The notes: generated from the letters alone by a model not told the origin. 64,000 bases of DNA from Obelidium mucronatum (GCA_025765595.1 JAIVFH010000048.1:186001-250000), one strand, 5' to 3'. Shown: positions 34,591 through 47,900, counted from the stretch's first letter. Translations and numbers: made by a program.

Positions 34591-36306
34591 TCACCAATTC
34601 TGAATCGACAACCCCCAAAAGTCGCCATGTACCGCTTCCCATCTCATCCGAAATTCAGCAACCATCCCCAAATCCCCTCCTTTACAACTATAATAACTTC
34701 TCATCACTCCCTCCCCACCCTTCACAAAATCTAACCCAACCAAAACCAGAGTCCTCTTGATTCGAAAAGCATCCGATACATATTTATTGTCCTTGTCACG
34801 ATCCTCCTCCTCCTCCACTGTTCGTCCCCAAAAGAGCGGTACTTCAATCACATCTTCTTCTTCCACAGTGGAATCACCTGTATAATCATCCGTCCCAACA
34901 GTCGCTTTCAAGGTCAATTTTCTCAGTTTGGGCATACGGGAAATAACAATTCTAGAGAGTTCAGGGACCGTGATTCCAGAAGCACGGGATAGCGAGAGTG
35001 TCAGTTTTCTCAGCAGTGTCAAAGTGGCAAGGGTTTCAAGAACAGGTGATGCTTGCGCGTTTTGATTATTGTCTTCAACAACAACAGCATCATCATCATT
35101 ATTATTTGAGTGCTGATTTTCATGAAAGCTGTTGATGTTGCTGTGGTGGTGGTTGTTGAATGAAATAGGGGGCGACTTTGCCGCACTAATGTCTAATACT
35201 TGCAGATTTTGAAAGGTTCGGAGAATCGGTAGGATGCCGGGATATGTTAGCTGCGGCGGTGGGTCTCTGCTGCTACCGCCATATCGCGCCGGTCGCCGTG
35301 AGGAGCTGTGTTGGAAAAAGTAACTGCTGGCATTTTGAGATGAGGCTGGTGCAGTGGATGGGAGTTGCAAAGTTTCTAAAGCCTCAGGATGGAGAGACGA
35401 GACGAGGTGGAGCTCGAGAACTTCGTCACTGACTTCAAGGCGAGTAAAGAGGAGGTGTTTCAGTCGGTGTTGGTGGTTCGTTGAACCATTAGGTGGAGTA
35501 AATATAGATTGAAGGATTTGGTTCGTGATCCTTGTGGATATCTCTAATTTCTGAAGGTTGGGGAGCAGTGCGAGGTTGACCGCAAACAATTGCCCTGGTT
35601 TTGGTATGGGGAGTGGGAGCTGAAGGTTTACAGAACGAATGTTCTCACAATGTGTGAAAAGAAGGGCTAGAGCATAATGAATGGAATCAGGAAGGAGCTC
35701 GGACAGGTAAGTAGTGGACGATGGCTTTAGAAGGTATTGACGACGCACTCTTGCTTTTGGAACTGGTTGATCCAGAGTAAATTCCAATTCCAGGCCCAAA
35801 TCACTGAACTCATTTTGTACGATTTTTAAATCATGATCTTCTTCTGCTTGCTCCGGTGGCGAAGCCTCATTGGTTTTGACATCCTCAATTTTAGAGTCTT
35901 TGCGTTCAAGAAGTGCATCCACCACCGAAACATTTGGTTGAGTAGCAGTTTGATCATTTTCAGCCTCTGGAGGGTAGGCGTAGCTGCAGACATCCTTCTG
36001 CTCAAGACTGTCATCCACCTCGTCTTCGCCCCCCACAAACAGGCCCAAATCGTCAACGCCCTGAATCCAACTCGCGTAATCAAAACACGTTTTTCCCAAA
36101 TGGGACGCAGCGACCGCGTCCAAAAATCTCTGCCACGAAGCTGGTGTTGCCAGCGGAGACAGACGTGGTGTTTTCCACAAGAGCGGAAGGGCAGCCCTTA
36201 GTAGTAAATGCGAACACAGCGCGAGATTAAAGAGCGACTGTCTCGAGTCGGCTAGGAGATGGCCGGCAATCTGCGCCTTGATTTCGTGCGGCAGGCTCTG
36301 AAGCAT
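34591..36306 (-). CDS. F-box-like protein with leucine-rich repeats
   Basis: A 571-residue intronless frame. It starts with an F-box-like helix pattern (LQSLPHEIKAQIAGHLL, then SLFNLALCSHLLLRAALPLLW) in the first 45 residues. The middle is acidic and disordered. The rest has irregular LRR-like strands (LPNLQKLEIS, LQVLDIS, LLRKLTLSLSRASG, MPKLRKLTLKA). A likely SCF adaptor by family rule. It faces the phosphatase gene tail to tail (255 bp apart) and is divergent from the desaturase (359 bp). Confidence 0.65.
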   Translation of the reverse strand: MLQSLPHEIKAQIAGHLLADSRQSLFNLALCSHLLLRAALPLLWKTPRLSPLATPASWQRFLDAVAASHLGKTCFDYASWIQGVDDLGLFVGGEDEVDDSLEQKDVCSYAYPPEAENDQTATQPNVSVVDALLERKDSKIEDVKTNEASPPEQAEEDHDLKIVQNEFSDLGLELEFTLDQPVPKARVRRQYLLKPSSTTYLSELLPDSIHYALALLFTHCENIRSVNLQLPLPIPKPGQLFAVNLALLPNLQKLEISTRITNQILQSIFTPPNGSTNHQHRLKHLLFTRLEVSDEVLELHLVSSLHPEALETLQLPSTAPASSQNASSYFFQHSSSRRPARYGGSSRDPPPQLTYPGILPILRTFQNLQVLDISAAKSPPISFNNHHHSNINSFHENQHSNNNDDDAVVVEDNNQNAQASPVLETLATLTLLRKLTLSLSRASGITVPELSRIVISRMPKLRKLTLKATVGTDDYTGDSTVEEEDVIEVPLFWGRTVEEEEDRDKDNKYVSDAFRIKRTLVLVGLDFVKGGEGVMRSYYSCKGGDLGMVAEFRMRWEAVHGDFWGLSIQNW

Positions 36307-36665
36307 GGTGGCCGTTGTTGGGGAGAATTTGTTTTGACAAGTGTTTTCTGGGAGAAGTTGACAACTCGTTTCTCTGAGTTGCGGCTGACTGCATCCGCAT
36401 CAACTTCCTTTTTTTTAGTGTGGTGGTGGAGGTGTTCATAAGTGTCTGATCCCCCACATAAAGCAAAGGCGCCGATCCTTTAACGAATACCAATCGAATA
36501 TAACTAAGAACAATATCCGCATTACCTATCTAATCACAAGAAGAATGATCTGCACATTTCAAACTAAACTCAAAACTGCTCAACTGTCGCCCCAAATGCC
36601 AACATTTTTCCTGACATTTTTCCCAAGTTTTTTTTTTTTTGCTTTTCAAACCCCAAAAACTTCAC
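36307..36665. promoter_or_regulatory. Divergent promoter region, F-box gene / desaturase
   Basis: 359 bp between two divergent start codons. The right half has a pronounced T run (about 36627-36642) and an A-rich stretch before the desaturase ATG. No recognisable operator or TATA element can be assigned with confidence. Confidence 0.4.
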
Positions 36666-38132
36666 ATGGCCGTTGGAAAGGAGACTCAACCTGTCAACCA
36701 CCACCGCAGCGAGGAGCCGCTCCTGGAAGATGAAACTCCAGTTGCTACAGGTACAGTTTGGTCTTGGAAGTATCTTGTATCATGGACTCACGTCAACCTG
36801 CATCGCACCAATTTAACCCAGCCCCAGAAAAGGGAGCCACCAAACTGACTGTCGGTGCCTTGCGTAAATCCCTTCCAGCCCATGTCTTTGAAAAGTCGCT
36901 TGCCCAATCCATGTGGTACTTTGTCGTTGACATGACTGTTATCATCGCCTGTCTGCGATCTTACACGGACGACATGAGCTGGCCATTGTACATTGTGTAC
37001 GCCAATGGTCCGTATTCTTCTTGATTAGCTGTATAAATTTTACGGCACTTGCGCATCCTTATCGTGACACATTCAGCCTAATCCAAATGAAAAACCAAAA
37101 AACAAAAATATCAAACAGTGTTGGGACTCTTCATGTGGTGCCTGTTCGTTGTGGGACACGATTGTGGTCACGGAACCTTCTCTGAAAATAAGCTCATCAA
37201 TGCTGTTGTTGGACATTTCTGCCACGGATTTATCTTGGTTCCATTCTGGCCGTGGGCAAAGTCTCACGCTACCCACCACGCTTTCCACCAACATAAAAAT
37301 AAGGACAAGTCTCATGGATGGTACGATGCGAGCGATGAAGGATTTGTAAAGTTGATGAAGAACCAGCCCTTCTTTATTCCGTTCCTGTACTTTTTCGTCT
37401 ACCTTCTTGCCGGATTTCCTGATGGAAGCCACTTTTCGCCATTCTCCAGTCTTTTCAACACTTCTCGCGATCGCACAATGTGCGCTATTTCTGCTTTAGT
37501 CTGCGTTGGGTTTTTCTCTGCATTTGTTACTTACTGGGGATGGGAAAAGTTCTTGTATATTTACGTGATTCCCTGGTTGATTTACAACTTTGTAAGTCCC
37601 TTGTTTTTCCGTTTTTGCATACAATCCAAGTACCAAATCTTTTTGGGTTTTTTCTGTAGTGGTTGTACAAGGTCACTTTCTTACAACATCATGCTGATAA
37701 CACTGTGGTTTACTCTGAAGAAAGCTGGGACTTTTTGACCGGTGGCTTGCAAACCGTTGACAGAGTGTACGACACTCAAACCGGAGCTTTGGACGCTATC
37801 ATGGTGCGTGATGATTTTTATTGTTGTTTTTGAACTCCATTAAATTTTTTACAAAAAAAAAAAAACAGCACAACATTACTAACGGACACGTTATCCACCA
37901 CTTGTTTTCTACATCCATTCCACATTACAACTTGATGGAAGCCACCGAGATTATCCGGCCTCAGTTGGGTAACAAGTACATGCTCGTCAAAGGATTCCCC
38001 TTCATGGAACTCATCCGCCATCACTGGTACTTTACTCGACCACTCATGGTCAATCGTGGCGCTATTTGGGAATTCATTAGCCAAGAGCAGTACTTCAAGG
38101 AGCAAGCTGCTGCCAAAACTGCTGCCAAATAA
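36666..38132 (+). CDS. Membrane fatty-acid desaturase (omega-3/delta-12 type)
   Basis: Five exons close exactly in phase: 36666-36750, 36822-37007, 37119-37591, 37660-37803, 37869-38132; 383 residues. The three histidine boxes of the di-iron membrane desaturases are present: HDCGHGTFS (about residue 103), [10 protein letters not shown] (about 139) and [20 protein letters not shown] (about 305). Hydrophobic pairs flank them. Box 1 as HDCGH and box 3 as HVIHH resemble omega-3 desaturases more than the plant-type delta-12 boxes (HECGH, HVAHH), so omega-3 is the better guess; regiochemistry cannot be read from sequence. Acts in the ER on acyl-lipids (family knowledge). Highly intact, no frame break. 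Confidence 0.9.
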
Positions 38133-38458
38133 GTTATTTGAATTCGCATTTGTTTTTCATCAACACTCTATCGCTTTTTTTTTTTTATTCTTTTCTCCGT
38201 CTTTTTTTTTTAAAAAGGTGGGAGCCGCGCACCTGTATTTTCTTCAATTTTTGGGTTTGGGGTGGGACTTGTCCTCGTTTTCTTCCTTCCTTTTTTTTTC
38301 CATTTTGCTACTGCTATAATTGGGGACTATCTGATAATAGAATTCTATAGCAATTGTTATTCTTCGCCAATCTTCGATAAATACTGAACAAGGGGACGAC
38401 ACAAGGCATATTACACCGTGTTTATTTCTCATAGCATACACTCCTTTAAACTATTAGC
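38133..38458. other. Gene-free stretch between converging genes
   Basis: About 325 bp between the desaturase stop and the fungalysin stop, which face each other. It has three long T runs (38177-38186, 38203-38210 and 38292-38299) and an AT-rich right part. I read it as two 3' UTRs; nothing else is visible. Confidence 0.5.
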
Positions 38459-40872
38459 TCAGCAGCTGCCCCACTTCCCCCAAGTCAAGCTCTGTCCATT
38501 GTAATAGGCGCATTGGTACAAAACTTTGTTTAAACATTGAGATGCCCCAAAGCTTGTGCATGCGGTTCCATCTGGTGATCCACCGCTGGCAGTGGTAGTG
38601 AGCACCTTTGTAGTAGTTGTTGTCGCCGCTTTAGAGGTAGTAGTGGTAGTGGTGGTTGTTGGTTTGGTGATAGTGGTTGTAGTAGCGGTAGTTGCAGGCG
38701 TTTTAGTGACCGTTGTGATGCTGGTTGGTGATGCGGTAGTAGCAGCGGATTTAGTTGTAGTAGTCGTGGTAGTGGTAGTGCTTGGCTTCGCTGTGGTTGT
38801 GACAACGACACCATTGCAAGCATCCGCTGGAACAGTAAAACTGTCGGCCTGAGGACCAGCAGCGCCAGCTCCCATACCTCTTTTCGCAAAACCTTTCCAG
38901 ACATCACAGCGGTACTTTCCTCCAAAAAGCGAGGCTTCCGCTGCAATGATAGCATCTCGCGCTTGCAAAAACGTGGGGTTGCAGGGCTGCATTTTGAGTC
39001 CAGTCACAAGAAGTTTGAGGAAGTCTGTGTTTCCATATCCAGAATTCGCAGAAGAAACAATCTTGATTGGATCAGTGATACCAGAGCGGTCATTCATATT
39101 CCACATGACCTCGCTAGAAAACAAATTAAGTCAGCAAAAGGATCGCGAAAATGCAAGTTGGATTATGTTACTCACTAAAGAATTGCAGCCCAGACTTGTC
39201 CAATTTTGTGTGCACCTTGAGTGTAGAATCCCCAAACATTGGAATATGTGTATGGGTTCGTGGACATACTTGTGGAGTATGGGTAGTCTCTGATTCCATT
39301 CGCTTTGTTCGAGGCCCATGCAGCAAGCATCCAGTTGGAGGATCTTGTCGCTGATGGTTGAGTCGATAGCACAAAAGCAACTGTGTCAGACCATCCTTCG
39401 GCAAGCCCGTTTTGCTCTGTTCCCTTCAGGCAGTTGTTGTCGCGGGCACCGCCAGTTAATCTATCGGAGAGTCCGTGGGCCATTTCATGAACCTAAGAAA
39501 GTTTGGTTTTAGGGAAAAACAGATTCAGGGCTAACTCACAATAACACTGTTGTCCAAAGCTCCGTCGCGGCGAGGATTGGTGCTGGTGAACATTCCCACA
39601 TTCATTCTTCCTGGAGTTCCATCAGGGCCACTACCAAAACTAGCATTGTTGTCCATTCCAATTCCAGACTGTTGGGTTACTGCATTGACTTGATCTCCTC
39701 CATCACGTTGGAAGTTTCCAGCCACTGGTGTGAAACCATAGTTGAAAAAGATATCGTGTGCCATATTGGCAGTGTAGAACATTTGAGTGAGGCCAACAGT
39801 GGCGGCGTTAGGATCTGCTGGATCTTTGCTAGGGTCAAAAGGCGCCGTGAAGGAATAACTGGAGGACGAGGGCCTTGTTGACTGAACGGCAGAAGTAGCA
39901 TCGACATTATTTCCGCTTAAGTAAGTTGAACTGTGCCAGCCGTTTGGAGACGCGCTGGAATCGGCAGGGCTGGATACTACGGCCAGTCCCCTGGAGGGAT
40001 CGTTGCTTCCAATCGGAACCACGTTGTAGGTACCCGCACCAGCCCGGCGCTCTACATTCACTTCTTGGGATGCGTTGCCGTCTTTTCTTCTTATTGCAGA
40101 ATGAGCGGTGAGTGGAATATCCATAGAGACATCGCGCATCCAGTTATTCTTGGCTACAATACGACCTGTACCTGAATGCACAAAAACATTAACCCAGATG
40201 GTATCGGTTTGAATCTGCAGATCCCAGACATGCAAGAGCTTAGACTCCGTCTGGTAGTACTTTTGGGATGCCTTGATGGGAGCCGATGCGAAGCTGGAAC
40301 CAGCAATCTCGTATTCGTTTCCAGACTGAGTTACAATGAGTTTTTCGGAAAAGTCATATCCCTGACAGGCCGCAAAAGAAGAGATGGCACTTTCCACGGG
40401 AATCACCTTCCCGCTACGCTTGCTCAACGGAACAGTTTTTTTCAGCACGCTTGGAGGTACCAAACTGTTGTGGACTATGGCGGAACCGTCAGGCAGAAAA
40501 TTCAAACTGGATACAGCATTTACGATTTCAAGCCCCTCATACTTTTGGACAGTGTAAACATGGTGGATTGATTCAGAAGAGTGCCTATCATAAAATGTTA
40601 CTTTAAGAACGAAATTTAGAGAAGTTGAGTAGTTCATCATACGAGTGTGAGATGGTAACATCTGCGCTGAGAGAAGCAAAGTGATCGACCGCAATGGCAC
40701 GGGCGTTTGCAAGAGTTGATTCTACCCGAGCGTTTCCATTGAAACCAGTAGGAGGATGAAGAACACTTGTAACAGCCATGGGCTGGTAATATTCGGACGA
40801 TGGCTGGACTGGGGCAGCAGTTGCTTGAAGGAGTATAGATAGAAGCGCAAGGAAGCCGGCAGGCGAGAGCAT
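38459..40872 (-). CDS. Fungalysin (M36 metallopeptidase) with Thr-rich linker and Cys-rich C-terminal module
   Basis: Secreted zinc endopeptidase. Start ATG 40872 with signal peptide MLSPAGFLALLSILLQATAA. Exons: 40872-40643, then after a 58-nt intron 40642-40585, 40584 to about 39541, then VHEMAHG in the third exon and YEVMWNM in the last. An FTP/PepSY-like propeptide region (HHVYTVQKYEGLEIVNAV) precedes the catalytic domain. Zinc site: HEMAHG (HExxH) and the downstream Glu in GLAEGWSD; also FYTANMAHDIFFNYGF. After the peptidase there is a linker with many Thr and a C-terminal module (about 40 residues) with four Cys, including QCLNKVLYQCAYYNGQSLTW, which looks like a carbohydrate-binding module. 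Such a tail is not part of a standard fungalysin. Intact frame. Confidence 0.9.
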
Positions 40873-41118
40873 TTTGTCAAAAGAAGGGTTGTTGTCGGGG
40901 TTTCTCAATCTCTCATCCTGCTTTTAACCTGTTTTCTTTCGCCTCAACACGTGACTGCCTGGTGCCACCCACCTGACCAGCGCCTGATCATTAAAAGTTC
41001 GGGAACCCAAGTCCCGAGAATGGTACAGCTACTCCAATTGTAAAGAAGCGATTTTCTTGCATAGCAGAATAAATGTATTTATACAATATTTTTCTACAGT
41101 CTCAACAACAATACCAAA

Positions 41119-41927
41119 ATGACACCAAACGATTTGACTGCTATCTATCTTGGCACAACAGCTGTGCTCGTGTCCTTGTCGATCGTCGATCGCACAAAAC
41201 CCATCCAATCTCTTAATCTGAACACCGCCGAGAAGGGCTCCTCTGACAAACTCGATTCATTCCTAGTTAGGTTCTATTCAAAGAATCGGCGCATCCAACG
41301 CGCTCTAGCAACTTGCGTTATTGCATCTGGTCTTTTGCAAATGTTTGACGTGTTGATCGGGCGTCCCGAATTGTTTCAACAGGTAAAACGCGTAGTAAAG
41401 ATGGTTATTCCTCAATAACAAACTTCTAGCCATGGTCCACCGCTCAACGACGCGCCGCATTTCTCGCGTACGGATCTATTCTACTGCGGCTATGGAGTAT
41501 GGGAACACTGAACAATGATTTTACATTCACCGTCACGGCTCCTCCCAGCAAAAAGCTGTGCACTACAGGGCCCTACGAAATGCTCATGCATCCTGGATAT
41601 GTGGGTGTGATTGGATGGTCTTTCTTTCAATGCGCGTGGTTGTTTGATGAAAAAGCACCTTATGTTGAAATCATCACACGTGGAATTCAAACTATGGTGG
41701 AGTACAAGGCAAATCCGCTTATACTTTTAGTATCTTTGGAGCTGGATAAGCTGTTTGATCTTGTATGGGTTTGTTTCACAGTGGCGCTGGTCTTGACAAC
41801 TGCTTTGTTGCCACCAGGGATAATTCGCCGTATCAAGAGAGAAGAGGAGGAGCTTAAACTTGCTTTTGGAAAAGATTTTGAAGAATATCGCGCAAAAAGA
41901 TGGCGCCTTATTCCATTCATTTATTAA
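41119..41927 (+). CDS. Isoprenylcysteine carboxyl methyltransferase-like membrane protein
   Basis: Exons 41119-41382 and 41430-41927 (47-nt intron) give 253 residues. The C-terminal half has the ICMT/PEMT-like pattern: RLWSMGTL, FTFTV, GPYEMLMHPGYVG, and the closing EEEELKLAFGKDFEEYRAKRW then LIPFIY. Four to five hydrophobic segments are visible. In the GPYxxxRHP box the usual Arg is replaced by Met (MLMHP). ICMT methylates the C-terminal prenylated Cys of Ras-like proteins in the ER membrane; the family also holds other methyltransferases, so the substrate is uncertain. Confidence 0.8.
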
Positions 41928-41945
41928 GTTACAAAATTATAAACA

Positions 41946-44900
41946 TTATCCACTTGAATGTGAACTTGTGAGTTGACGACTACCAAAAAAGTCATTTTCT
42001 GACGACGAAGAGTGTAAATCAGAATTATCCTCATCATCTTCGTTCGAGTGTTTTCGCTCTGATGCTTGACTCATATCATCTTGCGATGGGCTCAATGTGG
42101 GTGCAGTTCTGTCAGCAGAGATTAAGAACATCATGAATATGAATACAATGTACAAATCCTCTTTACCTTGGAGATACAGTACTAACTGGGCTTACTATTT
42201 CATCGAACGGTCTCGGCCCTGATCCTTTCAAAGGAGTTCGGAATTGTGTTTGAGACGATCTTGGATCCCAAATCAAAGTTCTGGGGTCTGGCAGAAGACT
42301 CCTCGACGAACTCGTTGTGGAACTCCCAGTACCCAATGTTTGCTGGGAAAGAGCCGAGCTTGTACTGGTTATACTAGGCCGTGTCGTCGTCGTAGATACA
42401 CTTGGTCTTGAGGAATTCCCAGTCGTTGAAACACTGGGACGCGATGTTGATGACGGCGCAACTGATGAACTTGGTCGCGAAGATGTGGGCCCGGTCGACA
42501 AACTGAGATAACTTGGACGACTCGATGTCGCTGTAGAGGTTTTGTGGCTTTCGTTAGAAGAGCTGGTTGTTTTTGACGATCGGGTATCAGTGGTTGTTCC
42601 TGTCTCATCTGATTGAGACAAAGCAGAGACTTCATCTGAGCGGAGATCACTCTCGCTTTGATTGCTTTCACTCTTGTTTGACAACGAAGATTCGTTCTCC
42701 TTGGCTTCTGAAGATTTGTGTTTGGAGGACGTAGTTGATGATCCAGTATCTGTTGCATTGTTTTCTGACGAAGTGGTGATAGTTGCGGAACTTTTTGATG
42801 AACTATTTGATGAGCTCTTTGATTCAGTTGTCTTTGTGGATGCTGAACTTTGATTTTTTGAATCACTTGTTTCACTTTTTGATTGGGAGATCTTTTTGAC
42901 AGAAGACAAGCTGCTGCCCGACTCGTCAGTAGAACTTAAAATAGAGTCCTTTCGAATAGAAAATTCCGATAGATGGCTCAATTGGCTCAACACTTCGCGG
43001 GCATCATAGTTGCTAGAACCACTACCAGATTTCGAAGATTTACTTGAGGAAGAAACTTTACTCACACCTTCCGACGAAAAACTATTGTGTTCAATAGTAG
43101 ACAGAGAGTGCAATAGCTCCATCGCTTCCTCTTGAGTGGATGACCCTCCCCGATTCTCCTTTCCAGACCCAACACTCTCGTGGGATCCGACACTCTGTCT
43201 TCGGGCACGTATTTCATTTGACTTGTTGTTATTATCGAGTGGATCTTTCAGAGTATTCAAAACGCGTCGGGATGGCACTTGAGGGACTGCATCATCCACG
43301 ACAAGTACCATTGCTTTTCCGACAATAGATGCCAAGTTAAGCCGTGAATTTTCTTTAGAACTAATTGCGTCGATATTCGTATTTGATGTCAACCTCGGTT
43401 GACTTCTTGACAACGGCCTTTTCTGATCTTGGGACAGACGATACTCCAACTCAACAGCATTCTCAACAGAGGATTGCTGGAATAAATTTTTGGAATTCAA
43501 TCCATCTATTTGATGCTGCTGCTCTTGAATTTTGTCAACAACGCCCCCAAGTGACTGAAGGTTGTGTGGAAGAGTGCTGGTTGCTGGAAACACACCAGCT
43601 TCCAAAACAACCTTCTCGACGACATCAGCAAAAGATGTTACTTTTGAGCGAGGAAGTAAAGGAGTTTCCGCGATCTCTTCCTCTTGTGGATTGACGTCGA
43701 TCCTCTCAACAAGATGATTGAAATTTCCAAGCTCATGTCTAGAATGTTCCACACTTCTTATTTTTTCATTCAGTCTGGCTTCTAGGTCTCGAACTGTCGC
43801 TGAAACGTCTCTGAGAGATGTCTGTACAGATCGGGACTCTGATAAAACAGCAGACCCACTTCTCAATTCAACGCTGGTTGTGTCGCCAAGACTTTGCGAC
43901 TTTGCGGATAGACTTTCTTTTGATGAATCACTTTTACGCGGAGACTTGAATGCTTCAGAATTGGTATCAAGATGAGCTGTTGTTGATTTCGCAGGAATAT
44001 ACTCCGCCGAAGAAGTGCTATCACCGTCGTTCTTTGAAGCTCTCGAGAAATGCGATTCGTGACAGCTGGAATATATAATCTCCGAACTTTCGCGCATAGG
44101 TTCATGCTGTGAAGATAGATTTTCAATACTTTGGCCACATATGTCAGCAAATTTTTCTTTGATGGAATCGGTCGAATCCAACTTTGAACGAGATTGGACT
44201 ATGCTTGATGCACTTTCGAGTTTGGGTCGTAACGCAGCAGGCTCTGGAGGCCTATCCGAATTTATATGTTCTGATGACGGCGCCACATTATGTGACAACT
44301 TGCTCTGTAAAGATGGCGGTTGCGAAGTCACTGCGTATGTGGGCGTTGTTTCCATTGGAAGCAATTCAGATGTTACGTCATCAGTTGTTACTGAAGAGAA
44401 CGAAGTCATTTAAATTAGACGAGAATTGCCATGAAGGTATTTCTTACAATTTTGCGGTTTCAATTTAGGAGGAGATGCACCAATTTGACCCTCTTCAGAA
44501 CCTGACATCTCATTCAAAATTTCCACACGAGACAACTCCGCAAGACTTGTTACTTCTCCCGCGGAAGCCTTCGAATCTCCCGAACTCTTGGCGCTGCCGC
44601 TTTCAGTATCTCTATCGTTGTTGTGTAATTGTTTTTTACCCGAGAACAAGGGTTTAACTTTTGGCCTATGAGTTTGTGGGGAAAACCCAGTTGCAACTTC
44701 CACTGCATCAGAAATGGCATCTTTGGAAGTGGAATCGTCTTCTTTTCGAGTACCGTATATAAGATCATTGATGCGATTTACTCCAACATTCGGAACGATT
44801 TCTCCCTCACTGGAAGTTGAACACATAAGAACCAAATCAAAAAAGAAACTTCACAGCAAACCTATAAAATTGAGTCAGAATTTCTCCCTCGGATATCATT

Positions 44901-47900
44901 GTTGACAATGTGCTGATTCCAATAGAATTGCCTTCACTAGAATTGATGACCGCGTCGTCAACTACATGAGATGGATCATTCACACTCAAAAGCTAAATAA
45001 AAGTAGAGTTGAAAGCGATGCCGCGAAAAGAGCCACACAAAAGTTGAAAATACCTTTGATTTGTATGACATCACGTCCACCTCTGCATTTACTCTTTGCT
45101 CCTGCTTTCTCTGTTCAATGCGGCTCAATTCATTGTGCACCAACGACTGTCTTTCCTCTTCCAACTTCCGCTCTCTTTCAGCAAGCTCCCCAACCAGTCT
45201 CTTCTCAAAATCTTCCTGCTGTTTTTTCAAGTCCAATTCCCGATCCCTCAACAAGGCTATTCTCTTCAGATTTTCTTGTAATCGCTGTTCATCCTCCTTC
45301 ACAAGACGTAACCGCTCTTGCTCTGCCCTGATTTCTTGCGCTTCTCTCATTCTTCGAAGCTCGGCTAGCATCTCGATTCGGTGTGTTCGCTCTTCTTCCA
45401 ACCGAAGTCTTTCACTTGGCTGTGTTGCAGTTTCCTCACCAACAAATGCACTTGCAGTAGAACTACTCTCGGTACCGCCGCCAGCGGAGTTGAAGACTCC
45501 TTTAGTCGCTGTCAAAAACTGAGATTTAAAGTCCCCGAATGCAGCGGCAAGACGAGATGGTGAGTGTTCAGTTGTAGAAGCAGCTGATGCTTGAGAAGGC
45601 GGGGGTGGTGGATGAAATATCGGGGACGACGGGATGCCTCTCGAAACAACTCCAGCTGGCGCCTGCGAAGAGTGTTGTTCTTGCTTCTCCATTTGCAACT
45701 GGAAAAACTCAAAAGACCCAGGCTCTGGAATGCTTTCTGTCTGTTCCATGTTGCGGGCAGCCGCTGTGTCCCCAGCCACTTCACTATTTTGTGTGGGAAT
45801 TCCTCTCATGGTAGTCACACCGCCAAACGACGGTTGAATGCCGATTTCGCGTGGCAAATTTAGAATTTTAGCTGCAGACGACACATCTTGATGCAACAAC
45901 CGGATTGCAGCCCTTGTTACAGCAAGCGGAGTTGCTGGTGGGTGCGGATCAGAGATTTGATTAGTGTCATCAATCTTTTGTGCGGTATCAGTAACAGAAC
46001 TTTCAATTGATGTTGGTGCAAGTTGTTCCGACGCTTTCGAGGACTGGCGCAACAATAATCGAGCCATGATTTCATTCCTCATCCACTCCGTAACTTCAAT
46101 TGGCAAGTCGGTTTTTTGATCTTTTGGTAGAGTCAAACGGGTGCTGTCCGAAGATTCAGTCAAAAAAAGTTCGTGATTCAATACTAAGAAGAAAACCCAC
46201 GAATAAGAAGATTCTTGATGCCCTTTAAATGCTTCCGAATGGCGCTTATCGTGCAAGGTTGATTGATTCTCGCGGCAAGTAGCTCTATTAAACTCAAGGC
46301 CTGCAAAGAGCTCTGCGCCCTCAATTCTAGAAACATCTGCAGACTTTTTGTTTCAAGGTCGTCTTTAGAGCGATGTATAAACCCTTTCTACAAAAAAACC
46401 CCAAACCGATTCATAAGGAGTATGATACTGTGCCGACGCGTCCTTTGTGGGACTCTGGTATTGAACTTGTGTGTCATTTGTTTCTTTTGGCAGAGGATGC
46501 GTTGGGGCGGTGACAACAGGAACCACCTAGCCAGAATTTTAACATTTGGTTTTTTTAATTTGGGCATTTGAGTCGAGAATACCTCAACCGCCGAAGGAAT
46601 AGAAACTCGAGTAGGCTGTGACATCTGCTCGTCATCAATGTCCTGACCTATACCAACTTGAACACCCCAATCATTCGTCAGCGGCATAGTTTGCACAAAT
46701 TCGTTATGTTGCTGTGCAGGAGGTTTCGGTTTCTCAGGCTCGGTGACTGCAAAAAAACGGAGGTTAGAGGTCAAAATAAGTTCCGATAAAAACAAACCTG
46801 GTTCCATCTGCTTCACTGGAGTAGCCGCGCTGGTGGCAGTTGGTCCTTTTAGTGGCAGTTTTCGCTCCGGCGAGTGCCGTCTACTTTCGGCTGGATTCTT
46901 TACTGGACTTGTGGAGCGGCGTCCATCTTTCGTTATCGATGTATCCCAGTCTGGTCGGCTTCCTTCCAGGAACTGCAAAGATGCAGGTCGAATAGTTGTT
47001 CGGCGCAAGAAAACCGGAGCATTTGCCACTTTGACGTTGTAAAACTCGGGGATCGTTGGGGTCTGCACAATTCTGTGTTGCCCCTGCCGAGAAGAGCCTT
47101 GTGGGCCATTCCATTTAGTCAATGCAGGCTTTTGAATTTGTTTTGATTCTAAAGGCGGTTGTGGTGGTTGCAGTTTCGCCGGAGCAGAAGGTAGCTGTGT
47201 CACTTTTCCTGAATGAAGGAACTTTGACGCAAGTGCAGAAACATGATACTTTTCAATCGCCTGTTGGAATTCATCGGCTGGTTCAAAAGCCTCAGGACTC
47301 GGCTCCTGTTTAGCCGTGAATTGCCGAACAGGACTAGTTCGTTTCTTGGCTGGACGTTCTGGAGATTTAGGAATTGAAACGTGCGGTGGAGGAGCCATGT
47401 ACGATTGAGCCTCTGCTGCTTTGGAAATGTCCAACGGCGTGTTTTTCCTGTTTTTCCAATTTAGAACAGCGGAATATGTTTAATAAAATGTCAGACTTAC
47501 TGTAGCTTTGCCTTTGGTTTTGCCAAACCGGCACGAGTGAAACTGACACCAGGCATTCGGCTAGTTGGCGCAGGTTTCTCTGGCGAAATAGTACGTTTTC
47601 GATCTTTTTCCTTTGGCGCAACAGGCTTTATCGTCGGCGGTTTCACTGGAATTCTAGACGCAGACACGTTCAACTTCGTGCCACTTGAGCTTTGGCTTTT
47701 AACTTCATCAAGTGGAGGTTTTTCAGGAACAATTGCTGATGTCTTTTAAGGTAGCAAGTTACAACGACGGACAATTCATTTCAATGAATGTAATCCAAAC
47801 CTGAGTTGCCAGAATTCCAGCCTTCTCGATGTGGAAATTGACAATTTGCCCAATCCTGTCGCCATCCAACAAATTTCTCATGAACGTTCCTCCTCCATTA

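Noticed and set aside
40585..40642. Apparent frameshift in the fungalysin propeptide
   Set aside because: A 58-nt minus-strand intron (GTATGA to GATAG) restores the frame.
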